Assembly: GCF_030580955.1 (NCBI RefSeq)
Contig: NZ_JAUQON010000002.1
Location: 186,001 to 250,000, forward strand
DNA from: Hymenobacter convexus
Lineage (GTDB): Bacteria; Bacteroidota; Bacteroidia; Cytophagales; Hymenobacteraceae
DNA length: 64,000 nt
Reading direction: 5' to 3'
How positions within the stretch are numbered: position 1 is the stretch's first letter; the number at the start of each line of letters is the position of its first letter. The position numbers and the translations under genes are program-made. This document shows positions 41,119 to 49,317 of this stretch, in pieces. The notes beneath the pieces are model-generated. The model was not told the DNA's origin. It did not search any database and saw only the letters and a program-made list of their open reading frames with translations.

Positions 41119-43389
41119 CTACTGCGCGGGGCCCGGCGCGGCCACGGCCGCCGCCCGGCTCACCTGCCCCGAAAACCGCTCCACGGCCGCGGCGGTGCGC
41201 TTTATCTGCTCGTCGGCTTCGGCCCACTTGCGCTCTTCCACGGCCTCGCGGATGCCGGGCAGCGTTTTCACGCCGTAGCCGGTGTAGAAGCCCGGGGCGT
41301 AAATCTGGTGGCGGTACCAGGGGCGGCGGGGGAGGCCTTCGAGGCTCAGTAGCTGCTGCTCGGCCTGGTAAAGAATTTGGTCTAGCTCTTTTTGGCGGCC
41401 GGCGGGCAGGGCGGGATTGGCTTTGCGGGCCTGGGCGTAGGCCTGGGCGCTTTGCTCCAGCTTCAGCAGGGCGTTGTCGAGGGGGGCGAAGTTGAGGTAA
41501 GGCACCGCGTCTTTGGCTTTGGGCGGGAGCAGGGTTTTGGTGGGGTCAGCCACGGCCTCGTAACGCTTTTCGGCCAGCAGCTTGGCTTGCTTGTCGGTTT
41601 CGGCGCGCATGGTTTCGGCCAGCTGCTTCACCTCGGTGCCGTATTTGGCCACGGTGTTGGAGAAGTTCTGGAACTCAAAGGGCAGCACGTCGGCATCGGC
41701 CAGGCGCAGCACGCAGCGGCCCATGGTTTGGGCCAGGGCCACGCCGTAGGCAAACGTGGGGTCTTTGAAGCGGGTGTAGTCGTCGAAGGAATCGAAAATG
41801 GAGTGGTACTCGCCGCCCGCGCCTTCGCCGCCAAAGCCCACGTTCATCGACGGAATGCCCAAATGTTGGATGTAGGGTGAATAATCGGACCCCGCGCCCA
41901 GCGCCCCGATGCGCAGGTCGGGCCGGTCGCGGGCGTCTTTCTGGGCGTCGGGGCTGCCTTCCACCAAATCATAAGCCCGGCGCCGCTCGATGATGGACAC
42001 GCCCGCTTTTTCGGGGTCGGGCACGTCGCGGCCCACCTGGTTGAAGAACCTTTCCAAGGTGTGCGAGCCCGAAACGCCCAGAAAGCCCCGGTCGCTGTTG
42101 TCGGTGTTCAAATAAGCCACCACGTGTTCCTGAATAGCCTTGGCGTTGGTTTCGGCCCACTCCGTCGAACCCAGCAGGCCGGGTTCTTCGCCGTCCCAGG
42201 CACAAAACATGATGGTGCGCTTCGGGCGCCAGCCGGCTTTCACCAGCTCGCCCAGGGCGCGGGCCTCTTCCAGCTCGGCCACCATGCCGCTGAGCGGGTC
42301 GCTGGCGCCGTTCACCCAGGCGTCGTGGTGGTTGCCGCGCATTATCCACTCGTCGGGCAAAGTGTTGCCTCTCAGCGTAGCGATGACGTTATAAATGGGC
42401 TCAGTTTTCCAGTTGAAAGCCAACTGCAAATGCACCTTGGCTGGCCCCGGCCCGAGGTGGTAGGGGATGGGTAGCGCCCCGCGCCAGTCGGCCGGCGCCA
42501 TGGGGCCGGCCAGGGCCGCCAGCAGCGGCTGCGCGTCGCCGTAGGAAATCGGCAGACACGGAATCTGGGTGAGGGTGGTGGCCTTGCTGAGGTCGAGGCG
42601 CTTGGCGTTTTTGGTCGAGCCGTAGCCGGGCGTCAGCGGGTCGCCGGGGAAGGTGGGCATGTCCATCACCGAGCCGCGCTGGGCGCCGGTTTCGGGTTTA
42701 AAAGGGCCCTGAGGGTACACGTCGCCCTGGGCGTAGCCGTCGTCTTTGGGGTCGGAATATATCAGGCAGCCAATGGCGCCCTTCTCGGCGGCCACCTTGG
42801 GCTTGATGCCGCGCCACGAGCCGCCGTACTTGGCGATGACAATTTTGCCCTTCACATCGATGCCGCGGCGCTCCAGCTCCTCGTAATCTTTCGGGATGCC
42901 GTAGTTCACAAACACCAGCTCGGCCGTCACGTCGCCGTCTTTCGAGAAAGCGTTGTAGGTGGGCAGCTGCTCGGCCGTCTGGCCCGAGGTAGCGTCTTCG
43001 GCCACCGGCTTTTCGGCCAGGCCGGCCACGTAGCGCGTGGGTGCCACCAGCTCCAGCGCCCGCAGCTTGGGCGTCGGAAACAGCACGTACGACACGTCGA
43101 TACGGGTTTCGTAGCCCCAATTCTTAAACAGCGCGGCCATGAATTCGGCGTTGTCCTTGTCGTAGGGCGAACCCACGTGGTGCGGGTGGGCGGCCATGCG
43201 CTTCATCCATTCGCGCAGGTTGTCGGCCTTGAGCTGGGCGTCGAACTTGGTTTCGAGCTGGTAGTGGGCAGCGGCGTGGGCGGCCTCAAAGCCCAGCAGT
43301 GGCTTGGTTTCGGCGGGCGCGGTTTGGGCGTGGGCAGTGGCGGTGGCCAGCAGCGCGGCGGCCAGCAGGCAGGAGTAGCGTTTCAGCAT
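41119..43389 (-). CDS. M28 metallopeptidase, PSMA/glutamate carboxypeptidase II-like
   Basis: 756 residues. Signal peptide (ending ATAHAQ), a PA domain (AELVFVNYGIPKDYEELERRG...GKIVIAKYGG), an M28 catalytic domain with the di-zinc ligands (H354 and D364 in GNHHDAWVNGASD, EE in WDGEEPGLLGS, D in LNTDNSD, H in YHSIFDSFD), and a C-terminal transferrin-receptor-like dimerisation domain. The order PA-M28-TFR is that of human PSMA. It is an exported carboxypeptidase/dipeptidase. Start ATG 43389 at the signal peptide; the longer frame upstream is not supported. Confidence 0.93.
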   Translation of the reverse strand: MLKRYSCLLAAALLATATAHAQTAPAETKPLLGFEAAHAAAHYQLETKFDAQLKADNLREWMKRMAAHPHHVGSPYDKDNAEFMAALFKNWGYETRIDVSYVLFPTPKLRALELVAPTRYVAGLAEKPVAEDATSGQTAEQLPTYNAFSKDGDVTAELVFVNYGIPKDYEELERRGIDVKGKIVIAKYGGSWRGIKPKVAAEKGAIGCLIYSDPKDDGYAQGDVYPQGPFKPETGAQRGSVMDMPTFPGDPLTPGYGSTKNAKRLDLSKATTLTQIPCLPISYGDAQPLLAALAGPMAPADWRGALPIPYHLGPGPAKVHLQLAFNWKTEPIYNVIATLRGNTLPDEWIMRGNHHDAWVNGASDPLSGMVAELEEARALGELVKAGWRPKRTIMFCAWDGEEPGLLGSTEWAETNAKAIQEHVVAYLNTDNSDRGFLGVSGSHTLERFFNQVGRDVPDPEKAGVSIIERRRAYDLVEGSPDAQKDARDRPDLRIGALGAGSDYSPYIQHLGIPSMNVGFGGEGAGGEYHSIFDSFDDYTRFKDPTFAYGVALAQTMGRCVLRLADADVLPFEFQNFSNTVAKYGTEVKQLAETMRAETDKQAKLLAEKRYEAVADPTKTLLPPKAKDAVPYLNFAPLDNALLKLEQSAQAYAQARKANPALPAGRQKELDQILYQAEQQLLSLEGLPRRPWYRHQIYAPGFYTGYGVKTLPGIREAVEERKWAEADEQIKRTAAAVERFSGQVSRAAAVAAPGPAQ

Positions 43390-43478
43390 ATTTCCAATTG
43401 AAAAGCATGAACCCGGGCGCTGCTTTTCAGCCCCTAAGTCCGCACAAGGTAGGGCCTGCCAGCTACTTGCGCCTCGCA

Positions 43479-43506
43479 CAAAAAAGGCCACCCGAAGGCG
43501 GCTTTT
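43479..43506 (-). terminator. Terminator of the small acidic-protein gene
   Basis: Minus strand AAAAGCCGCC-TTCG-GGTGGCCTTTTTT: a stem closed by a stable TTCG tetraloop and followed by a T run. Confidence 0.75.
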
Positions 43507-43528
43507 CTGCATTTGGATTAGAGTTGGC

Positions 43529-43705
43529 TTAGCCGCTGTAGCCGCCGCCGCTTTCGGGCTCGGTGGCGCTGCCGCCGGGCTTGGTGGGGGTGGGCAGGTC
43601 GGTTTCGGTGGTTACTTCGACGTCGCTGTAGTCGGGGGTGCCGTCGCCCTGCACGGGTACGGGCGGCTCCTGGGAAGGGTCGGGGGTGGGAGTGGGCTGG
43701 CTCAT
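43529..43705 (-). CDS. Small Pro/Thr/Gly-rich acidic protein, 58 residues
   Basis: ATG-started frame MSQPTPTPDPSQEPPVPVQG continuing to ...EPESGGGYSG. It is acidic, without hydrophobic segments, and likely disordered. A strong TTCG-loop terminator just downstream on the same strand supports a real transcript. It faces away from fumC. Function unknown; a longer frame upstream (from 43891) runs across the fumC promoter and is unlikely. Confidence 0.55.
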   Translation of the reverse strand: MSQPTPTPDPSQEPPVPVQGDGTPDYSDVEVTTETDLPTPTKPGGSATEPESGGGYSG

Positions 43706-43790
43706 AAAATCAAACAAGTTGGGTTGCTTGGGTGTACGGCATTGCGCGGCGCATGGCTGCCTTGTGCCTTCCGGGGCCGCCCGGGCTGTG

Positions 43791-43798
43791 TACTTTTG
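43791..43798 (+). promoter_or_regulatory. TAnnTTTG -7 element of fumC
   Basis: TACTTTTG matches the consensus exactly. Start near 43804 gives a leader of about 50 bases. Confidence 0.55.
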
Positions 43799-43856
43799 CA
43801 CGAGGTAGCTGCGCCGCGGCCACCTATTCACTTCTCCATCAATCCACCAACCCCGC

Positions 43857-45251
43857 ATGGATTTCCGCACCGAAAAGGACACCATGGGCACTGTGCAGGT
43901 GCCCGCTACCGCCTACTGGGGCGCGCAAACGCAGCGTTCCATCGAGAATTTCCCCATCGCGCAGGACATCAACAAGATGCCCAAGGAAATTATCGCCGCC
44001 TTTGCCTACCTCAAAAAGGCCGCGGCCTTCACCAACCGCGACGCCGGCGTGCTGCCCGCCGAAAAGGCCGAGCTGATTGGCAAGGTGTGCGACGAGATTC
44101 TGGCCGGCAAGCTGGCCGATTCGTTCCCGCTGGTGGTGTGGCAAACGGGCTCGGGCACACAGTCCAACATGAACGTGAACGAGGTGATTGCCTACCGCGG
44201 CCACGTGCTGAACGGCGGCCAGCTCACCGACGAAAAGAAGGCGCTGGCCCCCAACGACGACGTGAACAAGAGCCAAAGCTCGAACGACACGTTCCCGACG
44301 GCCATGCACATCGCGGCCTACAAAATCCTGACCGAGACGACCATTCCCGGCATCGAGAAGCTGCGCGACGCGCTGAAAGCCAAGTCGAAAGACTTCATGC
44401 ACATCGTCAAAATCGGCCGCACCCACTTCATGGACGCCACGCCGCTCACGCTGGGCCAGGAGTTTTCGGGCTACGTGTCGCAGCTCGACCACGGCCTGAA
44501 GGCCATTAAGAACACGCTGGCCCACCTGAGCGAGCTGGCCCTGGGCGGCACCGCCGTGGGCACGGGCATCAACACGCCCAAAGGCTACTCCGAGAACGTG
44601 GCCAAGCACATTGCCGACCTCACCAAGCTGCCCTTCGTCACGGCCGAAAACAAGTTTGAGGCCCTGGCCGCCCACGACGCCATCGTGGAAGCCCACGGCG
44701 CCCTCAAAACCGTGGCCGTGAGTTTGATGAAAATTGCCAACGACATCCGCATGCTCAGCTCGGGCCCGCGCGCCGGCATTGGCGAAATTGACATCCCGGA
44801 CAACGAGCCCGGCTCCAGCATCATGCCCGGCAAGGTGAACCCCACCCAGTGCGAGGCCATGACGATGGTGGCGGCTCAGGTGATGGGCAACGACGTGGCC
44901 ATCACCGTGGGCGGCTCCATGGGCCACTTCGAGTTGAACGTGTTCAAGCCGGTGATGATTTACAATTTCCTGCACTCGGCCCGCCTCATCGGCGACGTGT
45001 GCGTGAGCTTCACCGACAAGTGCGCCGTGGGCATTGAGCCCATCAAGGCCAACATCAAAAAGCACGTCGATTCGTCGCTGATGCTGGTGACGGCCCTCAA
45101 CCCGCACATCGGCTACTACAAAGCCGCCGAAATTGCCCAAACGGCCCACAAAAACGGCTCCACGCTGAAGGAAACCGCCCTCAAGCTGGGCTACGTGACT
45201 GAGGCCGAGTTCGACGAGTGGCTGAAGCCGGAGGAGATGGTGGGCATGTAA
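43857..45251 (+). CDS. fumC: Fumarate hydratase, class II
   Basis: 464 residues, the usual length. It begins [20 protein letters not shown], has [31 protein letters not shown], and the fumarase/aspartase signature [15 protein letters not shown] whose flexible Ser loop carries the catalytic serine. It interconverts fumarate and malate in the citric acid cycle as a cytoplasmic homotetramer. The class II enzyme has no iron-sulfur cluster. Single gene with its own -7 element; a family A hairpin with T run follows. Confidence 0.97.
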   Translation: MDFRTEKDTMGTVQVPATAYWGAQTQRSIENFPIAQDINKMPKEIIAAFAYLKKAAAFTNRDAGVLPAEKAELIGKVCDEILAGKLADSFPLVVWQTGSGTQSNMNVNEVIAYRGHVLNGGQLTDEKKALAPNDDVNKSQSSNDTFPTAMHIAAYKILTETTIPGIEKLRDALKAKSKDFMHIVKIGRTHFMDATPLTLGQEFSGYVSQLDHGLKAIKNTLAHLSELALGGTAVGTGINTPKGYSENVAKHIADLTKLPFVTAENKFEALAAHDAIVEAHGALKTVAVSLMKIANDIRMLSSGPRAGIGEIDIPDNEPGSSIMPGKVNPTQCEAMTMVAAQVMGNDVAITVGGSMGHFELNVFKPVMIYNFLHSARLIGDVCVSFTDKCAVGIEPIKANIKKHVDSSLMLVTALNPHIGYYKAAEIAQTAHKNGSTLKETALKLGYVTEAEFDEWLKPEEMVGM

Positions 45252-45276
45252 TTGCGCCGTTTGCAGCTGAATTAAT

Positions 45277-45376
45277 AGAACGTCATGCTGAGCGTAGCCG
45301 AAGCATCTCTACCGCGCAACTAATCAGATTTAGTATTGCGGTAGAGATGCTTGGGCTGCGCTCAGCATGACGTTCT
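45277..45376. repeat. Family A palindromic repeat, copy 5
   Basis: 38-39-bp arms with two mismatches (AGAACGTCATGCTGAGCG...) at 45277-45315 and 45338-45376, followed by TTTT. It may terminate fumC. Confidence 0.9.
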
Positions 45377-45431
45377 TTTTGTCTGTTAAATGCAGCACCT
45401 TTTCCCCTTTTCCCAGCATCTTTGCCGCCTC

Positions 45432-46025
45432 ATGGATTTCTCCGCTCCCCTCGTGCTCGAAAACAGCCGCGCCCGCCTGCGCCCGCTGGAAATTGGCGAC
45501 TTTGAAGCACTCAAAACCGTGGCCTTCGATGCTGACCTGTGGAAATACACCCTCACCCGGGGCGACGATGCGGTGAGCCTGGCCGCCTACATCCGGCAGG
45601 CCCTGGAGGCCCGCGCGCAGGGGCTGCGCTACCCCTTTGCCATCATCGACCGGGAAACCGGGCAGCTGGCCGGCAGCACCAGCTACTACAACGTGGTGCC
45701 CGCCGACCAGCGCCTGAGCATTGGCTACACCTGGGTGGGCACCGAGTTCCAGCGCTCCGGCCTGAACCGGGCCTGCAAGCACCTGCTGCTGTGCCACGCT
45801 TTTGGGCAGCTGGGCTACGAGCGGGTGGAATTGGAAACGGACTCCCGCAACCACAAGTCGCGCACGGCCATGGCCCGCATGGGCGCCACCGAAGAAGGCA
45901 CCCTGCGCAGCCACCGCCCCACGCAGGGCGGCATCCGGCGCGACACGGTGATTTTCAGCGTCATCCGGCCCGACTGGTCGGAGCTGCGCCAAACCACTTT
46001 CCAGCAGTACGAAACCCGTGGCTGA
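45432..46025 (+). CDS. GNAT-family N-acetyltransferase
   Basis: 197 residues. RimJ/RimL-type GNAT: it starts LVLENSRARLRPLEIGDFEA, and has the acetyl-CoA region GYTWVGTEFQRSGLNRACKH and VELETDSRNHKSRTAMARMG, ending with 'RRDTVIFSVI'. It transfers acetyl from acetyl-CoA to an unknown amine, perhaps a protein N-terminus or small molecule. Start at ATG 45432 (MDFSAPLVLEN). The end overlaps by 8 bases the GTG start of the next gene, so the two are co-translated. Confidence 0.9.
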   Translation: MDFSAPLVLENSRARLRPLEIGDFEALKTVAFDADLWKYTLTRGDDAVSLAAYIRQALEARAQGLRYPFAIIDRETGQLAGSTSYYNVVPADQRLSIGYTWVGTEFQRSGLNRACKHLLLCHAFGQLGYERVELETDSRNHKSRTAMARMGATEEGTLRSHRPTQGGIRRDTVIFSVIRPDWSELRQTTFQQYETRG

Positions 46026-46419
46026 GCCCACTGCTCCTGACCGACTGCGGCCGCCCGACGGCCTGTGGCGCCGGCGTGTGGCCAGCTTCGGCCACGCCTT
46101 TCGGGGCGTGGGGTCGGCGCTGCGCTCGGAGGTGCATCTGCGCTTTCACGCCTTCGCGACGGCGGTGGTAATTGGGCTGGGGTTTTACTACGGCATTTCA
46201 CGGTTGGAGTGGGCACTGGTGGCTATTTCGGTGGCCTGCGTGTGGTCGGCTGAGCTGATGAATACCGCCATTGAGGCCCTCACCGATTTGGCCTCGCCTG
46301 AGTACCACGTGCTGGCCGGCAAGGCCAAGGACGTGGCCGCCGGGGCCGTGCTGCTGGCCGCCATTGGGGCGCTGGTGGTGGGCGCGCTGGTGTTTGGGCC
46401 GCGGATATTCGGGCATTAA
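46018..46419 (+). CDS. Diacylglycerol/undecaprenol kinase (DgkA type)
   Basis: 133 residues, GTG start. Three hydrophobic helices and the family signature AELMNTAIEALTDLASPEYH...AGKAKDVAAGAVLLAA, including the Glu/Asn/Asp residues that bind Mg-ATP. It is a small inner-membrane lipid kinase; members in this phylum more likely phosphorylate undecaprenol or diacylglycerol to recycle lipids of cell-wall synthesis. Overlaps the upstream GNAT gene. Confidence 0.9.
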   Translation: MAEPTAPDRLRPPDGLWRRRVASFGHAFRGVGSALRSEVHLRFHAFATAVVIGLGFYYGISRLEWALVAISVACVWSAELMNTAIEALTDLASPEYHVLAGKAKDVAAGAVLLAAIGALVVGALVFGPRIFGH

Positions 46420-46511
46420 CCAACGCCCCGACCTGAACCATTGCCCGCGCGCGGCGTAACCATAGCGGTTTGGCCACTGTTAGCGTCAGCCGTTTATTCC
46501 CCTTCGAGCCC

Positions 46512-46970
46512 ATGCGCCTGATTTCCTTTGCCGCTTTGCTGTTGCTAACCGCGGCCTGCGCCTCCCAGCAGGTGAGCGTGACCAACCCCACCACACCGCC
46601 CGAAAACGGCCAGGTGAGCGGCCCGGCCACGCCAGCCCCCACCAGCACCAACACCGTAGACCCCGTGCCCGCTCGCGTGGCCGAGTCGGACACCACCGCC
46701 CGGCCGCCGTGGCTGAAGGCCCGCATTGCCGAAGTGCTGGCCGAGCGCAAGCGCAACCCCATCACCCGCATCCTGCGTTACGACTACGAGGGCCGGAAGG
46801 TGTACTACATCTCGGCGCCCTGCTGCGACCAATTCTCCAACGTGTACGACACGCGCGGCAAGCTCATCTGCCAGCCCGACGGCGGCATCACGGGCAAAGG
46901 CGACGGCAAATGCCCGGATTTTGAGAAGCGAAAAACCAACGAAAAACTGGTCTGGCAAGACCCCCGGTAG
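46512..46970 (+). CDS. Small lipoprotein, DUF6970-like
   Basis: 152 residues. Lipoprotein signal (LLTAAC|A), a Pro/Thr-rich linker (about 25-65), then a compact domain with PPWLKARIAEVLAERKRNP, YDYEGRKVYYISAPCCDQFS and ICQPDGGITGKGDGKCPDF. Four cysteines in a CC...C...C pattern may form disulfides. I associate this with DUF6970, a family of unknown function in Cytophagales. Start at ATG 46512 at the signal peptide. Confidence 0.75.
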   Translation: MRLISFAALLLLTAACASQQVSVTNPTTPPENGQVSGPATPAPTSTNTVDPVPARVAESDTTARPPWLKARIAEVLAERKRNPITRILRYDYEGRKVYYISAPCCDQFSNVYDTRGKLICQPDGGITGKGDGKCPDFEKRKTNEKLVWQDPR

Positions 46971-47046
46971 AGTTAAGAGTTAGGAGCTAGGAAGCGGCTT
47001 TATTGCTGCTTGACTTCTGGCTCTTAACTCCTAACTCTTAATTATT
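46971..47046. repeat. TAAGAGTTAGGAG inverted repeat
   Basis: An AT-rich palindrome, arms 46974-46986 and 47028-47040 with partial pairing beyond, directly after a stop codon and before the DinB gene. Its composition differs from the GC-rich repeats. Confidence 0.7.
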
Positions 47047-47056
47047 AACTGCTCCC

Positions 47057-47554
47057 ATGAATACTTTAGAAAAACTCGGCGCCTTCAATGTGTGGGCCAA
47101 CGATACCGTCCTTGACCGCCTCGATGAGATTGCCGCTACCGGCCAGGAAATCCCCGCGGTGGTGCTGCGCCTGTTCAGCCACGTACTCAACGCCCAAACC
47201 ATCTGGATATCCCGCATCAACGGCGTGCCCAGCCCGGTGAAAGTGTGGCAGGAACACGATTTGGCGACGATTCATCGCCTGCATGAGCAGTCGTCGGAGC
47301 CGCTGCACCAGCTGATGGTGCACGCCGACGAAACCGAGTTGCAGCGCCTAATTTCGTATACCAACTCGCTGGGCAACAGCTACGACAGCATGGTGCATGA
47401 CATCCTGACCCACGCCGTGGTGCACGCCAGCTACCACCGCGCCCAGGTGGCCACCCGCCTGCGCGACCACGGCTTCGAGCCCGTCAATTCCGACTTCATC
47501 ACCTACTGCCGCGAACTGAGCGCGGCGGCCCAGCAAACAGTGCCCAGCTTGTAG
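47057..47554 (+). CDS. DinB-superfamily protein
   Basis: 165 residues, four-helix DinB-like fold. The metal-binding triad is H in LFSHVLNAQTIW and H/H in THAVVHASYHRAQVA. The N-terminus (LGAFNVWANDTVLDRL) is the typical first helix of the family. Probably a metal-dependent thiol transferase or stress protein; substrate unknown. It is unrelated in sequence to the other DinB protein near 8.1 kb beyond the fold. Confidence 0.88.
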   Translation: MNTLEKLGAFNVWANDTVLDRLDEIAATGQEIPAVVLRLFSHVLNAQTIWISRINGVPSPVKVWQEHDLATIHRLHEQSSEPLHQLMVHADETELQRLISYTNSLGNSYDSMVHDILTHAVVHASYHRAQVATRLRDHGFEPVNSDFITYCRELSAAAQQTVPSL

Positions 47555-47584
47555 CACGCGACGGCGAATTAATTGAATCTTTTG

Positions 47585-47614
47585 AAAACCCTTCCGGCCC
47601 CGGGAGGGTTTTTT
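47585..47614 (+). terminator. Terminator after the DinB gene
   Basis: AAAACCCTTCC...GGGAGGGTTTTTT, a GC-rich hairpin flanked by A and T runs. Confidence 0.75.
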
Positions 47615-47646
47615 AGCTTCATTCATCCGCCAACTTCCTGTTTGCC

Positions 47647-48270
47647 ATGACCGAACTACTGGCCTCTGCCGCCCCGGTGCTATCCGCTGAGCGGCTCAAT
47701 CAAGCGTATTCCTACGCTGGCTACCGCCAGCTTATCGACGAGCTGATGGCCCGCAACCAAACCACCGGCACCAACCAAACCGAGCAGATTATTCAATACG
47801 CCCGCCTGAATATCAAGCGCATGCAGCGCCTCGACAAAACCATTGAGCTGCTGCCCGAACTGCAAAAAGTCCTCAACCAGCTGGACCAGGGCTACGAGTG
47901 GCTGATAATCACGGAAGGCTGGTGCGGCGACGCCGCCCAGATTGTGCCCGTGCTGGAAGCCGTAGCCCGCGCCAGCCAGGGCAAAATCAGCACCCGCTAC
48001 GTGCTGCGCGACGAAAACCTCGACCTTATGGACCGCTACCTCACCAACGGCGGCCGCTCCATCCCCAAGCTCGTGGTGCTGCACACCGACACCCTGACCG
48101 AGGCCGCCACCTGGGGCCCGCGCCCGGCGCCCGCGCAGGAGTTGTTCACGCGCCTCAAGCAGGCCGAAGTCCCTTATCAGGAGTTCGTGACGGAGCTGCA
48201 CGGCTGGTATGCCAAAGACCATACAATCAGCACGCAACGCGAGTTGCTGGCGCTGCTGCAAAGCCTTTAG
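47647..48270 (+). CDS. Thioredoxin-like protein with WCGD instead of a CxxC motif
   Basis: 207 residues, cytoplasmic (no signal). The thioredoxin-like domain (about 70-175) has YEWLIITEGWCGDAAQIVPV with C93 but D95-A96 where CGPC would place the second Cys, then the cis-Pro strand SIPKLVVLHTD and WGPRPAPAQ. This is the thioredoxin_9-like group that is widespread in Bacteroidota. With only one Cys it cannot act as a normal dithiol reductase; it may be monothiol or structural. Flanked by terminators on both sides. Confidence 0.85.
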   Translation: MTELLASAAPVLSAERLNQAYSYAGYRQLIDELMARNQTTGTNQTEQIIQYARLNIKRMQRLDKTIELLPELQKVLNQLDQGYEWLIITEGWCGDAAQIVPVLEAVARASQGKISTRYVLRDENLDLMDRYLTNGGRSIPKLVVLHTDTLTEAATWGPRPAPAQELFTRLKQAEVPYQEFVTELHGWYAKDHTISTQRELLALLQSL

Positions 48271-48347
48271 CAGCGAAGCAGCCGCAAGTGGTCAGCCAAC
48301 CGCTTGCGGCCTGACCGCCCAATGAATCAGTGTCCACGCCCGGCAGT

Positions 48348-48383
48348 AAAAAGCCCCAACCTCATCAGAGGCTGGGGCTTTTT
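48348..48383. terminator. Bidirectional terminator between convergent genes
   Basis: AAAAAGCCCCAACCTC and GAGGCTGGGGCTTTTT with an ATCA loop (one mismatch). Confidence 0.85.
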
Positions 48384-48404
48384 GCTATTCAATTCAGGCA
48401 ATAA

Positions 48405-49202
48405 CTATTGCACGCTCACCGAGCCGAGGTCGGTAATCTGGTCGTTCGTTACGCTCACGCCGGTGCGGGTGGCGTTACGGTAAGGCAGGACCGTCTGAAA
48501 CTCCACGCGGTAGGTGCCGGCGGGTACGGCGCGAATCAGGAAGCCGCCAGCGGCATCGGCGGTGGTGCTGAGCGTATCGTTGGGCGCCGCCGAGGTGCGG
48601 ATGGCCAGCACCAGCGGGCGCGCCGCGGCGGGCGTCACCACGCCGCGAATGCCGCCGGCCACGGCCGTGGTCACGGTGCGGATAACGGGCTTGAGGTTGT
48701 AGCCGCCGTTGCCTTTGGCCACGATGGACTTGGCCACGTCGAAATCGAGCACGAGTTGGTAGGTCACGTCGCGCACCAGCACGGCGTCAATTTTCAGCTT
48801 CAGGCCCGAGGTCTGGCCGCTGGGCGTTTTCAGGGGTACCACCGTGCCGTCACGCAGGGTCAGGGTGTTGTTGTTGCCGAGAATGAGGCGGATTTGCGAG
48901 ATTTTACCGGCCGGGAAGTCGGCGCTGGTGAGCAGGGCCGAGTTGCCGTTGGTGTAGTCCATCACGTTGTATATGCCCGGTCGGATGAGGCCCAGGTTCT
49001 GCCAGCCTTCCTCCTTGTCGTCGTCGCTCACGTGCACCTGCACTTGCTGCACATCGAGGTTTACGGCTTTGTAGTCGCCGGGCGCGTCGGTCAGGCGCAC
49101 TTCAAACTTCGACATGCCGGCCGATGAATCATCCGATTTAGAGCAGCCAGCCAGGCCCAACAGGGCGGCCGCCGCGAAGGGCAATAGACGGGTAATTTTC
49201 AT
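48405..49202 (-). CDS. DUF4382-domain lipoprotein
   Basis: 265 residues. Lipobox LAGC|S; then a DUF4382 domain (about 32-180: FEVRLTDAPGDYKAVNLDVQ, GIYNVMDYTNGNSALL, SQIRLILGNNNTL) and a C-terminal carboxypeptidase-regulatory-like beta domain (GGIRGVVTPAAARPLVLAIR, GGFLIRAVPAGTYRVEF). DUF4382 is a beta-sandwich of unknown role common in envelope lipoproteins. Single gene. Confidence 0.88.
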   Translation of the reverse strand: MKITRLLPFAAAALLGLAGCSKSDDSSAGMSKFEVRLTDAPGDYKAVNLDVQQVQVHVSDDDKEEGWQNLGLIRPGIYNVMDYTNGNSALLTSADFPAGKISQIRLILGNNNTLTLRDGTVVPLKTPSGQTSGLKLKIDAVLVRDVTYQLVLDFDVAKSIVAKGNGGYNLKPVIRTVTTAVAGGIRGVVTPAAARPLVLAIRTSAAPNDTLSTTADAAGGFLIRAVPAGTYRVEFQTVLPYRNATRTGVSVTNDQITDLGSVSVQ

Positions 49203-49237
49203 AGCTATGAGCAGTTAGCGTGATAATGGGGCATGAA

Positions 49238-49270
49238 ACGGCCCGGTCAACCAAGTGGTTGCCGGGCCGT
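49238..49270 (-). terminator. Hairpin after the AsmA gene
   Basis: ACGGCCCGG(T)CAACC-AAGT-GGTTGCCGGGCCGT, a 14-bp stem with one bulge, between the AsmA stop and the DUF4382 gene. Confidence 0.7.
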
Positions 49271-49317
49271 GACTCTCAACAATATTGCCAAAACCGTCCC
49301 TTATTGGCCCCGTCCAA

